DNA of 64,000 nucleotides from Deltaproteobacteria bacterium (GTDB taxonomy: Bacteria > Desulfobacterota > Binatia > Binatales > Binataceae): positions 1-64,000 of the forward strand of contig JAJZAI010000010.1 of assembly GCA_021799495.1 (NCBI GenBank), written 5' to 3'. A program made the position numbers and the translations under genes. Positions 57,516-64,000 of the stretch are shown here, piece by piece. Every line of letters begins with the position of its first letter. Positions within the stretch are counted from its first letter, which is position 1. The notes beneath the pieces were generated by a model, which did no database searches, was not told the origin of the DNA, and worked only from the letters and a program-made list of their open reading frames with translations.

Positions 57516-58369
57516 TGCCGGTTGAATATATCCCGCGCACGCGCGAGCTTTATCGCGCCTTTGTGCCCTACCGATGGGTCGTCAATACGGATACGCCGCC
57601 ATGGACTCCCCTGCGCAAGCCGATCGCCGAATCAAAGCTCGCGCTGGCCGGCTCGGGCGGAATTCTCTATCGCGATCAGCCGCGGTTCCATCGCGAAGAT
57701 GCGACCTACCGCCTCATCCCGAAAAATGCGACGCAGGCCGATCTCGATGTTTGGCACTTCGGCTACAAGATTGACGACGCGCGCCATGATCATAATTGCG
57801 TCTTTCCGCTGGCCCGCCTGCGCGAACTCGAGGCCGAGGGCGTTATCGGCGAATTCGCGGACCCGGCCTACAGTTTCATGGGCGGCATCTATTCCGCACG
57901 CAAGGTCCGTGAGGAATTGGCGCCGCGTATCGCCGACGAGCTGAAATCCGCCCACGTCGACGCGCTCCTGCTGGTGCCTGCCTGACCCGTGTGCCATCAG
58001 TCCGTTGGACTGATCGCTCGCATTGTCGAAGCCGCCGGCATCCCGACCCTCTGCATGACCTCGGCGCTGGATATCACTCAAGCGGTGAATCCGCCGCGCG
58101 CGGTGTTCCTGAATTTCCCGCTGGGCCATCAGACCGGCAAACCCGATCAGCCAGATTTGCAGCGCCGGATAGTCCGCGACGCGCTGCGCGCCTTCGATTC
58201 GATCGATCGGCCCGGCTCGATCGTCGAATTGCCCTACGTTTGGGACGAAAACGATCGGACCTGGGAGGCGACGGACTATACCGACGGCTTTTTGTCCGAA
58301 CGCCCGGCCAAGGTCGATGCCGATAAAGCCGAAGCGGATCGCCGCGCCCGCTTTACCGAGTCGTCGTGA
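57515..58369 (+). CDS. GrdB/PrdB-family selenoprotein (glycine/betaine/proline reductase-like), in-frame UGA
   Basis: The track splits this into 57515-57985 and 57989-58369. Both are in the same frame, separated only by TGA at 57983-57985. Read as Sec the protein is 284 aa with U157 in LLLVPAUPVCHQSVGLIARI, a UxxC redox motif. The N-terminal part (VEYIPRTRELYRAFVPYRWV) and the C-terminal part (PPRAVFLNFPLGHQTGKP) match stand-alone members of the glycine/sarcosine/betaine reductase selenoprotein B family. GGAGGT lies 8 nt before the ATG. A hairpin follows the UGA. The substrate is unknown; no grdA, grdC, grdD or grdE partner is nearby. Confidence 0.92.
57996..58014 (+). promoter_or_regulatory. 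Predicted bacterial SECIS hairpin of the GrdB-like gene
   Basis: ATCAGTCC-GTT-GGACTGAT forms a perfect 8-bp stem with a three-base loop. It begins 10 nt after the UGA codon, so the loop lies 18 nt after it. The same stem length class and GU-pyrimidine loop occur in the SelW-like gene. Confidence 0.75.
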
Positions 58370-58393
58370 TCGATTCGCCCGTCGCTTTACCTC

Positions 58394-58432
58394 CGCCCGG
58401 CGCGCGCTTGCACGTGGCGCCGGGCGTTTTTT
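58394..58432 (+). terminator. Intrinsic terminator of the SDR-selenoprotein operon
   Basis: CGCCCGGCGC (58394-58403) and GCGCCGGGCG (58417-58426) form a perfect 10-bp stem with a 13-nt loop, followed by TTTTTT. It is 25 bp after the selenoprotein stop and separates that operon from the MAPEG gene. Confidence 0.9.
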
Positions 58433-58471
58433 CGCTCCGCTCGCAACGTCAAAAATCGAGGAATATCCGTC

Positions 58472-58855
58472 ATGCGATGGCTTGAACTGATCACGTTGCT
58501 TGCCCTGATCGAGTACCTGGCGATGGGCCTGATGGTCGGACGCGCGCGCGACTTGTACAAGGTCGCCGCGCCCGCCACGACCGGCGATCCGACTTTCGAG
58601 CGCTATTACCGCATCCACTACAACACGCTCGAAGCGTTGATCATCTTTATCCCGGCGCTATGGATCTTCGCGATGCTGGCGAATCGTCCGCTCGCGATCA
58701 TCCTGGGCGCCGTCTTTATCGTCGTGCGCGCATGGTATGCGCGCTCCTATATCGCCGATCCCGCCAGCCGCGCGCCCGGCGCAATCGCGACCTTCGCGGT
58801 CAACGCGATTCTTCTGCTCGGCGCGCTTATCGGCTTGATCGTCCGCGCGCTTTGA
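58472..58855 (+). CDS. MAPEG-family membrane protein
   Basis: A 127-aa four-helix membrane protein of the microsomal glutathione transferase-like family. Family landmarks are RYYRIHYNTLEALIIFIPAL (the RxxxNxxE region) and VRAWYARSYI. GAGGA precedes the ATG. It could use a thiol cofactor on lipophilic electrophiles or peroxides; the neighbouring thiol peroxidase and selenoprotein fit a thiol-redox theme, but this is inference. Confidence 0.88.
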   Translation: MRWLELITLLALIEYLAMGLMVGRARDLYKVAAPATTGDPTFERYYRIHYNTLEALIIFIPALWIFAMLANRPLAIILGAVFIVVRAWYARSYIADPASRAPGAIATFAVNAILLLGALIGLIVRAL

Positions 58856-58962
58856 CGCTTGCGCCCGCGTCCGGCCGTCCGCCGGTTTACGCGCGGCGCC
58901 CAAGCGGTTAGATTCTTAGACCCGATAGGTTAACTATCCGTCTTCAAGAAGGAGAGGCTGCT

Positions 58963-59484
58963 ATGGCGGTAGAACGCAGCGGCGCCGTGACGATGCGCGG
59001 CAATCCGCTTACCCTGATTGGCGCTGAACTCAAGCCCGGACAGCCGGCGCCCGCATTCAAACTGGTCGGCGCCGGATTGAAGGAAGTCGCCCTCGATCAA
59101 TTCAAGGGCAAGGTCAAAATCATCTCGACCATCCCCTCGGTCGATACCCCCGTCTGCGACGCCGAGACCCGCCGCTTTAATGAAGAAGCGGGCAAGCTGC
59201 CCGGCGACGTCGTGATTCTGACGGTTTCGATGGATTTGCCGTTCGCGCAGGCGCGCTGGTGCGGCGCCGCCGGCGTGGACAAGGTGACCACGCTCAGCGA
59301 TTACCGCGGCGCCCACTTCGGCGAAGCCTATGGAGTGCTGATCAAAGAACTGTATCTCCTCGCCCGCGTGGTCTTCGTGGTCGACAAGCACGACCAGATC
59401 ACTTACGTCGAATACGTCAAGGAAGTCGCCAACCATCCTAATTACGAGGCCGCGCTGGAAGCGGCGCGCAAGGCGGCCGCCTGA
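58963..59484 (+). CDS. tpx: Thiol peroxidase Tpx (atypical 2-Cys peroxiredoxin)
   Basis: Reduces peroxides with thioredoxin. The 173-aa protein has the peroxidatic Cys in STIPSVDTPVCDAETRRFNE near residue 65, the resolving Cys in ARWCGAAGVDKVTTLSDYR near 99, and a typical N-terminal GNPLTLIG strand. AAGGAG precedes the ATG. Here Cys, not Sec, is at the active site. Confidence 0.95.
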   Translation: MAVERSGAVTMRGNPLTLIGAELKPGQPAPAFKLVGAGLKEVALDQFKGKVKIISTIPSVDTPVCDAETRRFNEEAGKLPGDVVILTVSMDLPFAQARWCGAAGVDKVTTLSDYRGAHFGEAYGVLIKELYLLARVVFVVDKHDQITYVEYVKEVANHPNYEAALEAARKAAA

Positions 59485-59547
59485 TTTTGTTTCCTGGTGG
59501 CGATGCGAGCGGACTTTGCGCCGCTCGCGCCGCCGCGGTCTCCCCCG

Positions 59548-60342
59548 ATGTCCGAAAAACCATCCATCGAACCTCGTAACGGCGATCGTGGCGCCGCCGC
59601 GATTCAGGATTTGCGGCGCGCATTCCCGGCGTCGTTGCGCCGCGGCCTGTACGAAGCGATCTTCCGCCGCCGCGACATCCGCTCGTTTCTGCCCGATCCG
59701 GTTCCTGACGAAACGCTCGCGCGCGTGCTGGTCGCGGCGCATCACGCCGCTAGCGTCGGATTCACGCAACCGTGGGATTTCGTGGTGATCCGCGATCTCG
59801 AACGCCGCCGCGAGGTGCATCGCGTCTTCGACGAAGAACGCCGCCGCAACGCCGATCAGTTCATTGGCGCGCGCCGCGAAAAATTCTTCTCCTTCAAGCT
59901 CGAAGGCATCCTCGACGCGCCCCTGAACCTGCTCGTCACCTGCGAGCCCGAGCGTTTCGGCCCGGCAGTGCTCGGCAAAACCAGCATCCGCGACGTCGAA
60001 ATCTATTCGACCTGCCTCGCGGTGGGGAATTTGTGGCTGGCGGCGCGCGCCGAAGGTCTGGGCGTCGGATGGGTCAGTATTCTGCGCAATGACGCGCTCG
60101 CCGCGATTTTCGGCCTGCCGGACAAGGTGATTCCGATCGCCTACCTGTGCGTTGGCCACGTCGCGGAGTTTCCCGATCGTCCGCTGCTGGAGAGCGCCGA
60201 ATGGGCGGCGCGGCTGCCCCCCAAATCGCTAATCCATTTTGACGCCTGGAACGGCGCGGGCGACGCGCGCGACCATCGCCTTGCCGAGCTCGTGCAAAGC
60301 GCCGAAATCTGGAAGTCGGTCTTTTCCGCCGATCCGGATTGA
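59548..60342 (+). CDS. bluB: 5,6-Dimethylbenzimidazole synthase BluB
   Basis: Aerobic conversion of reduced FMN to the lower ligand of vitamin B12. The 264-aa nitroreductase-fold protein has YEAIFRRRDIRSFLPDPVPD, HHAASVGFTQPWDFVVI, IYSTCLAVGNLWLAARAEGLGVGWVSIL and IAYLCVGHVAEF. The start is uncertain; ATG 59548 is used, while the track starts at GTG 59497. The context (cbiB, cobC, cobT and cobS downstream) strongly supports the call, and it implies oxygen use. Confidence 0.92.
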   Translation: MSEKPSIEPRNGDRGAAAIQDLRRAFPASLRRGLYEAIFRRRDIRSFLPDPVPDETLARVLVAAHHAASVGFTQPWDFVVIRDLERRREVHRVFDEERRRNADQFIGARREKFFSFKLEGILDAPLNLLVTCEPERFGPAVLGKTSIRDVEIYSTCLAVGNLWLAARAEGLGVGWVSILRNDALAAIFGLPDKVIPIAYLCVGHVAEFPDRPLLESAEWAARLPPKSLIHFDAWNGAGDARDHRLAELVQSAEIWKSVFSADPD

Positions 60343-60444
60343 CCGCTCCGTTCGCGGCCGACGCCACGATGAACGAGCCGCGAGCTTCGCGCGCCATCGC
60401 CCGCGCGATCCGAAATCCGCCGCGCTGAGCCGCGCTCGCCATCC

Positions 60445-61416
60445 ATGCGCTACGCCGTTTATCTCTCCGCGCCGATGATTCTCGCGGCGCTCCTGGGCGA
60501 CGCCGCTTTTGGCGATCCCGCCGGGCTGCCTCATCCGGTGCGGCTCTTCGGTGCGATGATTGCCGCGGGAGAACGCGCGCTGTGGTCGGGCGATTCGCGC
60601 CGCGATTCCGTCCGCGGCGCGCTGCTCGCCTGCGCCGTGATCTGCCTGGCCGCGATGCTCGCGGCGCTCCCGATCCTTGCAGCCGGAACGATCGCGCGAT
60701 GGCTCGCCGCGGTCGTCGCCATCGCGCTGGCGTGGACGACGCTCGCGGCGCGCGGACTCGGCGATGCCGCGACGGCGATCGAACGCGCGCTCGCGGCGAA
60801 TGATCTGGCGGGAGCGCGCAAGGCGATTCCGGCATTGGTGGGGCGCGATCCGGAAAGTCTCGACCCGGCCGGGATGATTCGCGCGACGATCGAATCCGTC
60901 GCCGAAAACGCCTCCGACGGAATCATCGCGCCGCTGTTCTTTCTCTTCATCGGCGGACCCGCCGCGGCTTTCGCTTACAAGGCGATCAACACGCTCGACT
61001 CGATGATCGGTTATCGCGACGCGCGCTATCTTTATTTCGGCCGCGCGGCGGCGCGAATCGACGACGCCGCTAATTTCCTGCCCGCCCGCCTGACCGCGCT
61101 TTGCCTGATCGCCGCCGCGCATCTGACCGAATTGCGGGGCGGCGCGGCGTGGCGCGTATGCCGCGCCGACGCCCGGCGCCATCAGAGTCCCAACGCCGGA
61201 TATCCGGAGGCGGCGATGGCCGGCGCGCTCGGCCTGCGGCTCGGCGGCGACGCGATTTATGGCGGCGAGATCGAGCGCCGCGCGTCCTTCGGCGCCGCCG
61301 GGCGCGAACCGGCCGTCGCGGATATCGCCGCCGCGCGCCGCCTGATGCGCCTCGCGGTCGCGCTGGGGTTTTGCCTGCTGGCGCTCCTGCGTCTTATCCT
61401 GACCGGCGGACTATGA
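60445..61416 (+). CDS. cbiB: Adenosylcobinamide-phosphate synthase CbiB/CobD
   Basis: Attaches the aminopropanol (phosphate) arm to adenosylcobyric acid. The 323-aa integral membrane protein begins with ILAALLGDAAFGDPAGLPHPVRLFG and has SVAENASDGIIAPLFFLFIGG, YKAINTLDSMIGYRDARYLYFG and NAGYPEAAMAGALGLRLGG, all typical of the family. It precedes cobC by 12 bp. Confidence 0.95.
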   Translation: MRYAVYLSAPMILAALLGDAAFGDPAGLPHPVRLFGAMIAAGERALWSGDSRRDSVRGALLACAVICLAAMLAALPILAAGTIARWLAAVVAIALAWTTLAARGLGDAATAIERALAANDLAGARKAIPALVGRDPESLDPAGMIRATIESVAENASDGIIAPLFFLFIGGPAAAFAYKAINTLDSMIGYRDARYLYFGRAAARIDDAANFLPARLTALCLIAAAHLTELRGGAAWRVCRADARRHQSPNAGYPEAAMAGALGLRLGGDAIYGGEIERRASFGAAGREPAVADIAAARRLMRLAVALGFCLLALLRLILTGGL

Positions 61417-61428
61417 TGAAATCCGCAC

Positions 61429-62577
61429 ATGCCGTCCGCATCTGACCATCGCCGTCTCGCCGCGGTTCGCGTCAATTGCGTCCAACGCCCGGAACGTCCG
61501 CCGATTCCGATCGATCGCACTCACGGCGGCGACGCGCCGCCCGGCGTGCTCGATTTCAGCGTCAGTCTGAATCCGCTCGGACCGCCGGAAGCGGCGCTCG
61601 CGGCGTACTTTCGCGCGGCCGGCGAAATCTGCCGTTATCCCGCTCCTTATCCAGGCGCGCTGGCCGCGCAAATCGCGGATTGGGTGGGGGTCGCGCCGGA
61701 AAACGTGGTCGTCGGCAACGGTTCGACCCAGTTGATCCATTTGCTGGCGCGGCTGTTCCGATGGCGGCGGCCCGCCGTCGCCATCCCGACGTTCAGCGAA
61801 ATCGCCAACGCGCTGACGCTCGCCGGCGGCGAACCCGCGGCAATCCGGCTCCGCGCCGACCGCGATTGGCGGCTCGCCGCGAACGACGCGATGGGCGCGC
61901 TGGCCGGCGGCGCCGACGCGATTCTGGCCGGACGCCCGAACAGTCCGACCGGCGCGATGCTGGAGTACGAAGAAGCGCAAGCCATAGCCGCCGCCGCGGC
62001 GGAATCCGGCGCCGCGTGCGTATGCGACGAAGCCTTTATCGAATTCGCCGCCGGCGCGCGCTCGCTCGCGCAATTCGCCGCCGCGTCCTCGAACCTCATC
62101 GTGCTGCGCTCGCTCACCAAGATCTTCGCGATTCCGGGCCTGCGCCTGGGCTTCGCGGTGGCGAACCGGGAGATTGCCGAGCGGATGCGCGATGCGCTCG
62201 AGCCGTGGTCGGTGAACGTCGCGGCCGAGCGCGTCGGCGCGGCATGTCTCGACCATGCCGCCGGCTATATCGCTCGAACCCACGCATTGATCGCGCGCGA
62301 GCGGGCTTTCGTGAGCGGGGAACTGGCGCGAACACCGCGCTTGCGGCCGTTCCCGTCGGCGGCCAACTTCCTGATGCTCGCGGCGGACGAAAACGCGCCG
62401 GGCGCATTCGGAAATTTCATGCACGAGCGCGGAATCGCGATCCGCAATCTGGCGGCGCTGCCCGGATGCGATCCGCATCTGTATCGAATCGGCCTGCGCA
62501 GCCGCGCCGAGAACCAGCGCCTGATCGAAGCCGCGCGCGAATTTGCCGGCGGAAACGGCCATGTCGTTGCTCGATGA
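61429..62577 (+). CDS. cobC: Threonine-phosphate decarboxylase-like PLP enzyme CobC
   Basis: Supplies aminopropanol phosphate for the B12 side chain. The 382-aa class I aminotransferase fold starts with a HGGDAPPGVLDFSVSLNPLGP opening. It has NVVVGNGSTQLIHLLARLF, RPNSPTGAML, CDEAFIEFA and the PLP lysine in RSLTKIFAIPGLRLGFAVA. The first cobT codons overlap its end by 17 bp in another frame. Confidence 0.92.
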   Translation: MPSASDHRRLAAVRVNCVQRPERPPIPIDRTHGGDAPPGVLDFSVSLNPLGPPEAALAAYFRAAGEICRYPAPYPGALAAQIADWVGVAPENVVVGNGSTQLIHLLARLFRWRRPAVAIPTFSEIANALTLAGGEPAAIRLRADRDWRLAANDAMGALAGGADAILAGRPNSPTGAMLEYEEAQAIAAAAAESGAACVCDEAFIEFAAGARSLAQFAAASSNLIVLRSLTKIFAIPGLRLGFAVANREIAERMRDALEPWSVNVAAERVGAACLDHAAGYIARTHALIARERAFVSGELARTPRLRPFPSAANFLMLAADENAPGAFGNFMHERGIAIRNLAALPGCDPHLYRIGLRSRAENQRLIEAAREFAGGNGHVVAR

Positions 62578-63625
62578 GACCGTCGCGGCGATCGCGCCGC
62601 CTGACGAGGATGCGGCGCGCCGCGCCGCCGCGCGGCTCGATTCGCTCACCAAGCCGCCGGGAAGCCTTGGCTATCTCGAGGAGATCGTGCGGCGCTACGC
62701 CGCGATTCGCCGCGATCCCGAAGCGTTATTCACGCGCGGCGCGATCGCCGTCTTCGCCGCCGACCACGGCGTCGCCGCCGCCGGCGTGAGCGCGTATCCC
62801 GCCGCGGTCACAGTCGAGATGCTGCGCAATATCGGCGCGGGCGGCGCGGCGATTAGCGTGCTCGCCCGCCGCTTCGGCTATGAACTTCTGGTCACCGACG
62901 TCGGCGTCGCGACCGATACCAGCACCGCGCCGTTTCCCGGCGTTCGCTACCGGCGCGTGGGCGCGGGCACGCGCAATTTCCTGGACGGCCCGGCGATGAC
63001 TCCCGCGCAGGCGCGCAGCGCGCTCGAAGCCGGAATCGCGACTGCGCGCGAGGCGATCGCCGGCGGCGCGGCGCTGCTCGGAATCGGCGAAATGGGCATC
63101 GCGAACAGCACGCCCGCCGCCGCTCTGCTCGCTGCGGTCACCGGAATCGCGCCCGCCCGGCTCGCTGGCCGCGGCACGGGAGTGGACGATCGCGGACTCG
63201 CCCGCAAAATCGAAGTGATCGAGCGCGCGCTCGCGCTCCATCGCGACGCGTTCGGCGACGGCGCCGCGACCCTCGCGGCGATCGGCGGTTTCGAGATCGC
63301 GGCGATGGCCGGCGTATGCCTTGCCGGCGCCGCGGCTTCGACTCCGGTCGTCGTGGACGGATTTATCGCGACGGCCGCCGCGGCGATCGCCGAACGAATC
63401 CGTCCGGGCGTGCTCGGCCATCTGTTTTTCAGCCATCGATCGGCCGAAGGCGGACATGCGCTCGCGCTGGACGCGCTCGGCGCGCGGCCGCTGCTCGACC
63501 TGGATATGCGGCTCGGCGAGGGAACCGGCGCCGCGCTCGCGATGAACGTAATCGAGTCGGCGCTCGCGCTGTTCCATCAGATGGCGACGTTCGCCAGCGC
63601 CGGCGTTTCCGGAAAGCTTGAATGA
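62561..63625 (+). CDS. cobT: Nicotinate-nucleotide--dimethylbenzimidazole phosphoribosyltransferase
   Basis: Activates dimethylbenzimidazole (the BluB product) as alpha-ribazole phosphate. The 354-aa protein starts at ATG 62561 (MSLLDETV). It has LDSLTKPPGSLGYLEEI, FAADHGVAAAGVSAYP, LGIGEMGIANSTPAAAL and the catalytic-Glu region LDMRLGEGTGAALAM. The track ORF is 18 bp longer upstream. The stop overlaps the cobS ATG. Confidence 0.96.
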   Translation: MSLLDETVAAIAPPDEDAARRAAARLDSLTKPPGSLGYLEEIVRRYAAIRRDPEALFTRGAIAVFAADHGVAAAGVSAYPAAVTVEMLRNIGAGGAAISVLARRFGYELLVTDVGVATDTSTAPFPGVRYRRVGAGTRNFLDGPAMTPAQARSALEAGIATAREAIAGGAALLGIGEMGIANSTPAAALLAAVTGIAPARLAGRGTGVDDRGLARKIEVIERALALHRDAFGDGAATLAAIGGFEIAAMAGVCLAGAAASTPVVVDGFIATAAAAIAERIRPGVLGHLFFSHRSAEGGHALALDALGARPLLDLDMRLGEGTGAALAMNVIESALALFHQMATFASAGVSGKLE

Positions 63626-64000
63626 ACGCGGCGGGGACGGGACCCGCGCGATCCGCCGCGCCGATCGCGCGGCATATCGGCACGCGGATCCGGCTGGCGG
63701 CGGCGTTTCTGACGATCCTGCCCGTCGCGCCGTCCGCTCAGGCCGATCCCGCCGACGTCGCCGCGTCCTACGGGTGGTTTCCGCTCGTCGGGTTTCTGAT
63801 CGGCGCGGCGCTTTGCGTCCTCGATCGCGCGCTCGCGCCGGTTCTCAATCCGTCGCTGCGATCGATTCTCGTGATTGCGGCGCTGACCGCCGTCACCGGC
63901 GCGGTCCATCTTGACGGTCTCGCCGACGCCGCCGACGCGCTGGGCGCCGGACGCGACCGCGCGCGCACGCTCGAAATATTGCGCGACAGCCGGATCGGCA
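63622..64000 (+). CDS. cobS: Adenosylcobinamide-GDP ribazoletransferase (cut by window end)
   Basis: Joins alpha-ribazole to adenosylcobinamide-GDP, the last step of B12 assembly. ATG 63622 overlaps the cobT stop (ATGA). About 126 residues are visible: RLAAAFLTILPVAP, a membrane helix with WFPLVGFLIGAAL, the metal motif AVHLDGLADAADAL, and the conserved LRDSRIG at the edge. The partner kinase gene cobU is not in the visible part. Confidence 0.93.
   Translation, partial: MNAAGTGPARSAAPIARHIGTRIRLAAAFLTILPVAPSAQADPADVAASYGWFPLVGFLIGAALCVLDRALAPVLNPSLRSILVIAALTAVTGAVHLDGLADAADALGAGRDRARTLEILRDSRIG

Noticed and set aside
58963-59484. Third selenoprotein among the redox genes (tpx, dsbD)
   Set aside because: Both have ordinary Cys codons at their active sites and no internal TGA.
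58856-60444. Possible cobalamin riboswitch near the B12 cluster
   Set aside because: I could not find a B12-box-like sequence or the expected space; intergenic gaps here are about 60-110 bp.

Overview
The window is a 64 kb piece of a high-GC, densely packed Gram-negative chromosome. GyrB is 804 codons and carries the extra TOPRIM-domain insertion typical of Gram-negative bacteria. LolC/E-type, DsbD and M23 envelope genes are also present. The gene mix (family III CoA-transferases, MaoC hydratases, acyl-CoA dehydrogenase, propionyl-CoA carboxylase with a methylmalonyl-CoA-type mutase, B12 assembly, selenocysteine use) would suit an uncultured Desulfobacterota- or Binatota-like soil or subsurface bacterium. 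That placement is inference, not proof.

Layout. 1-8.8 kb: branched-chain amino acid and lipid genes (ilvN, ilvC, psd, pssA, leuA, leuB, a usg-like gene, truA, a HU gene). A leucine-rich leader peptide and a terminator precede leuA. 9-22 kb: rarA, type II pantothenate kinase, two tandem CoA-transferases, a LolC/E permease, SCP2, a zinc-ribbon/BON protein, dodecin, selA, an MFS exporter and small membrane proteins. 22-36 kb: ribBA, dsbD, gyrB, gyrA, two tandem MaoC proteins, class III alcohol dehydrogenase and an M23 protein. 36-44 kb: lipoprotein, esterase, acyl-CoA dehydrogenase, methyltransferase, an ECF sigma/anti-sigma pair, a cobB stub joined to cobQ, and a coproheme decarboxylase-like gene. 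44-50.5 kb (minus strand): a pccB/accC/BCCP/mutase operon, pyruvoyl arginine decarboxylase and a tiny SelW-like selenoprotein. 50.6-53.2 kb: an accessory patch with a minisatellite-bearing membrane gene, dead IS3 and IS630 fragments, a homing-endonuclease-associated fragment and a recombinase tail beside tRNA-Ser(GCU). 53.5-64 kb: MBL-fold hydrolase, GH15 enzyme, an SDR/50-aa/selenoprotein operon, MAPEG, tpx, and a late B12 cluster (bluB, cbiB, cobC, cobT, cobS).

The most notable result is the selenium theme. The window encodes SelA and two genes with in-frame UGA that the ORF track splits or misses. One is a 284-aa GrdB/PrdB-family protein (UxxC), the other a 76-aa SelW/Rdx protein (CxxU). 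Each UGA is followed within 10-15 nt by a perfect 7-8 bp hairpin with a three-base GU-pyrimidine loop, consistent with a bacterial SECIS. The GrdB-like gene is the third member of a translationally coupled operon with an SDR and an unrecognised 50-aa protein.
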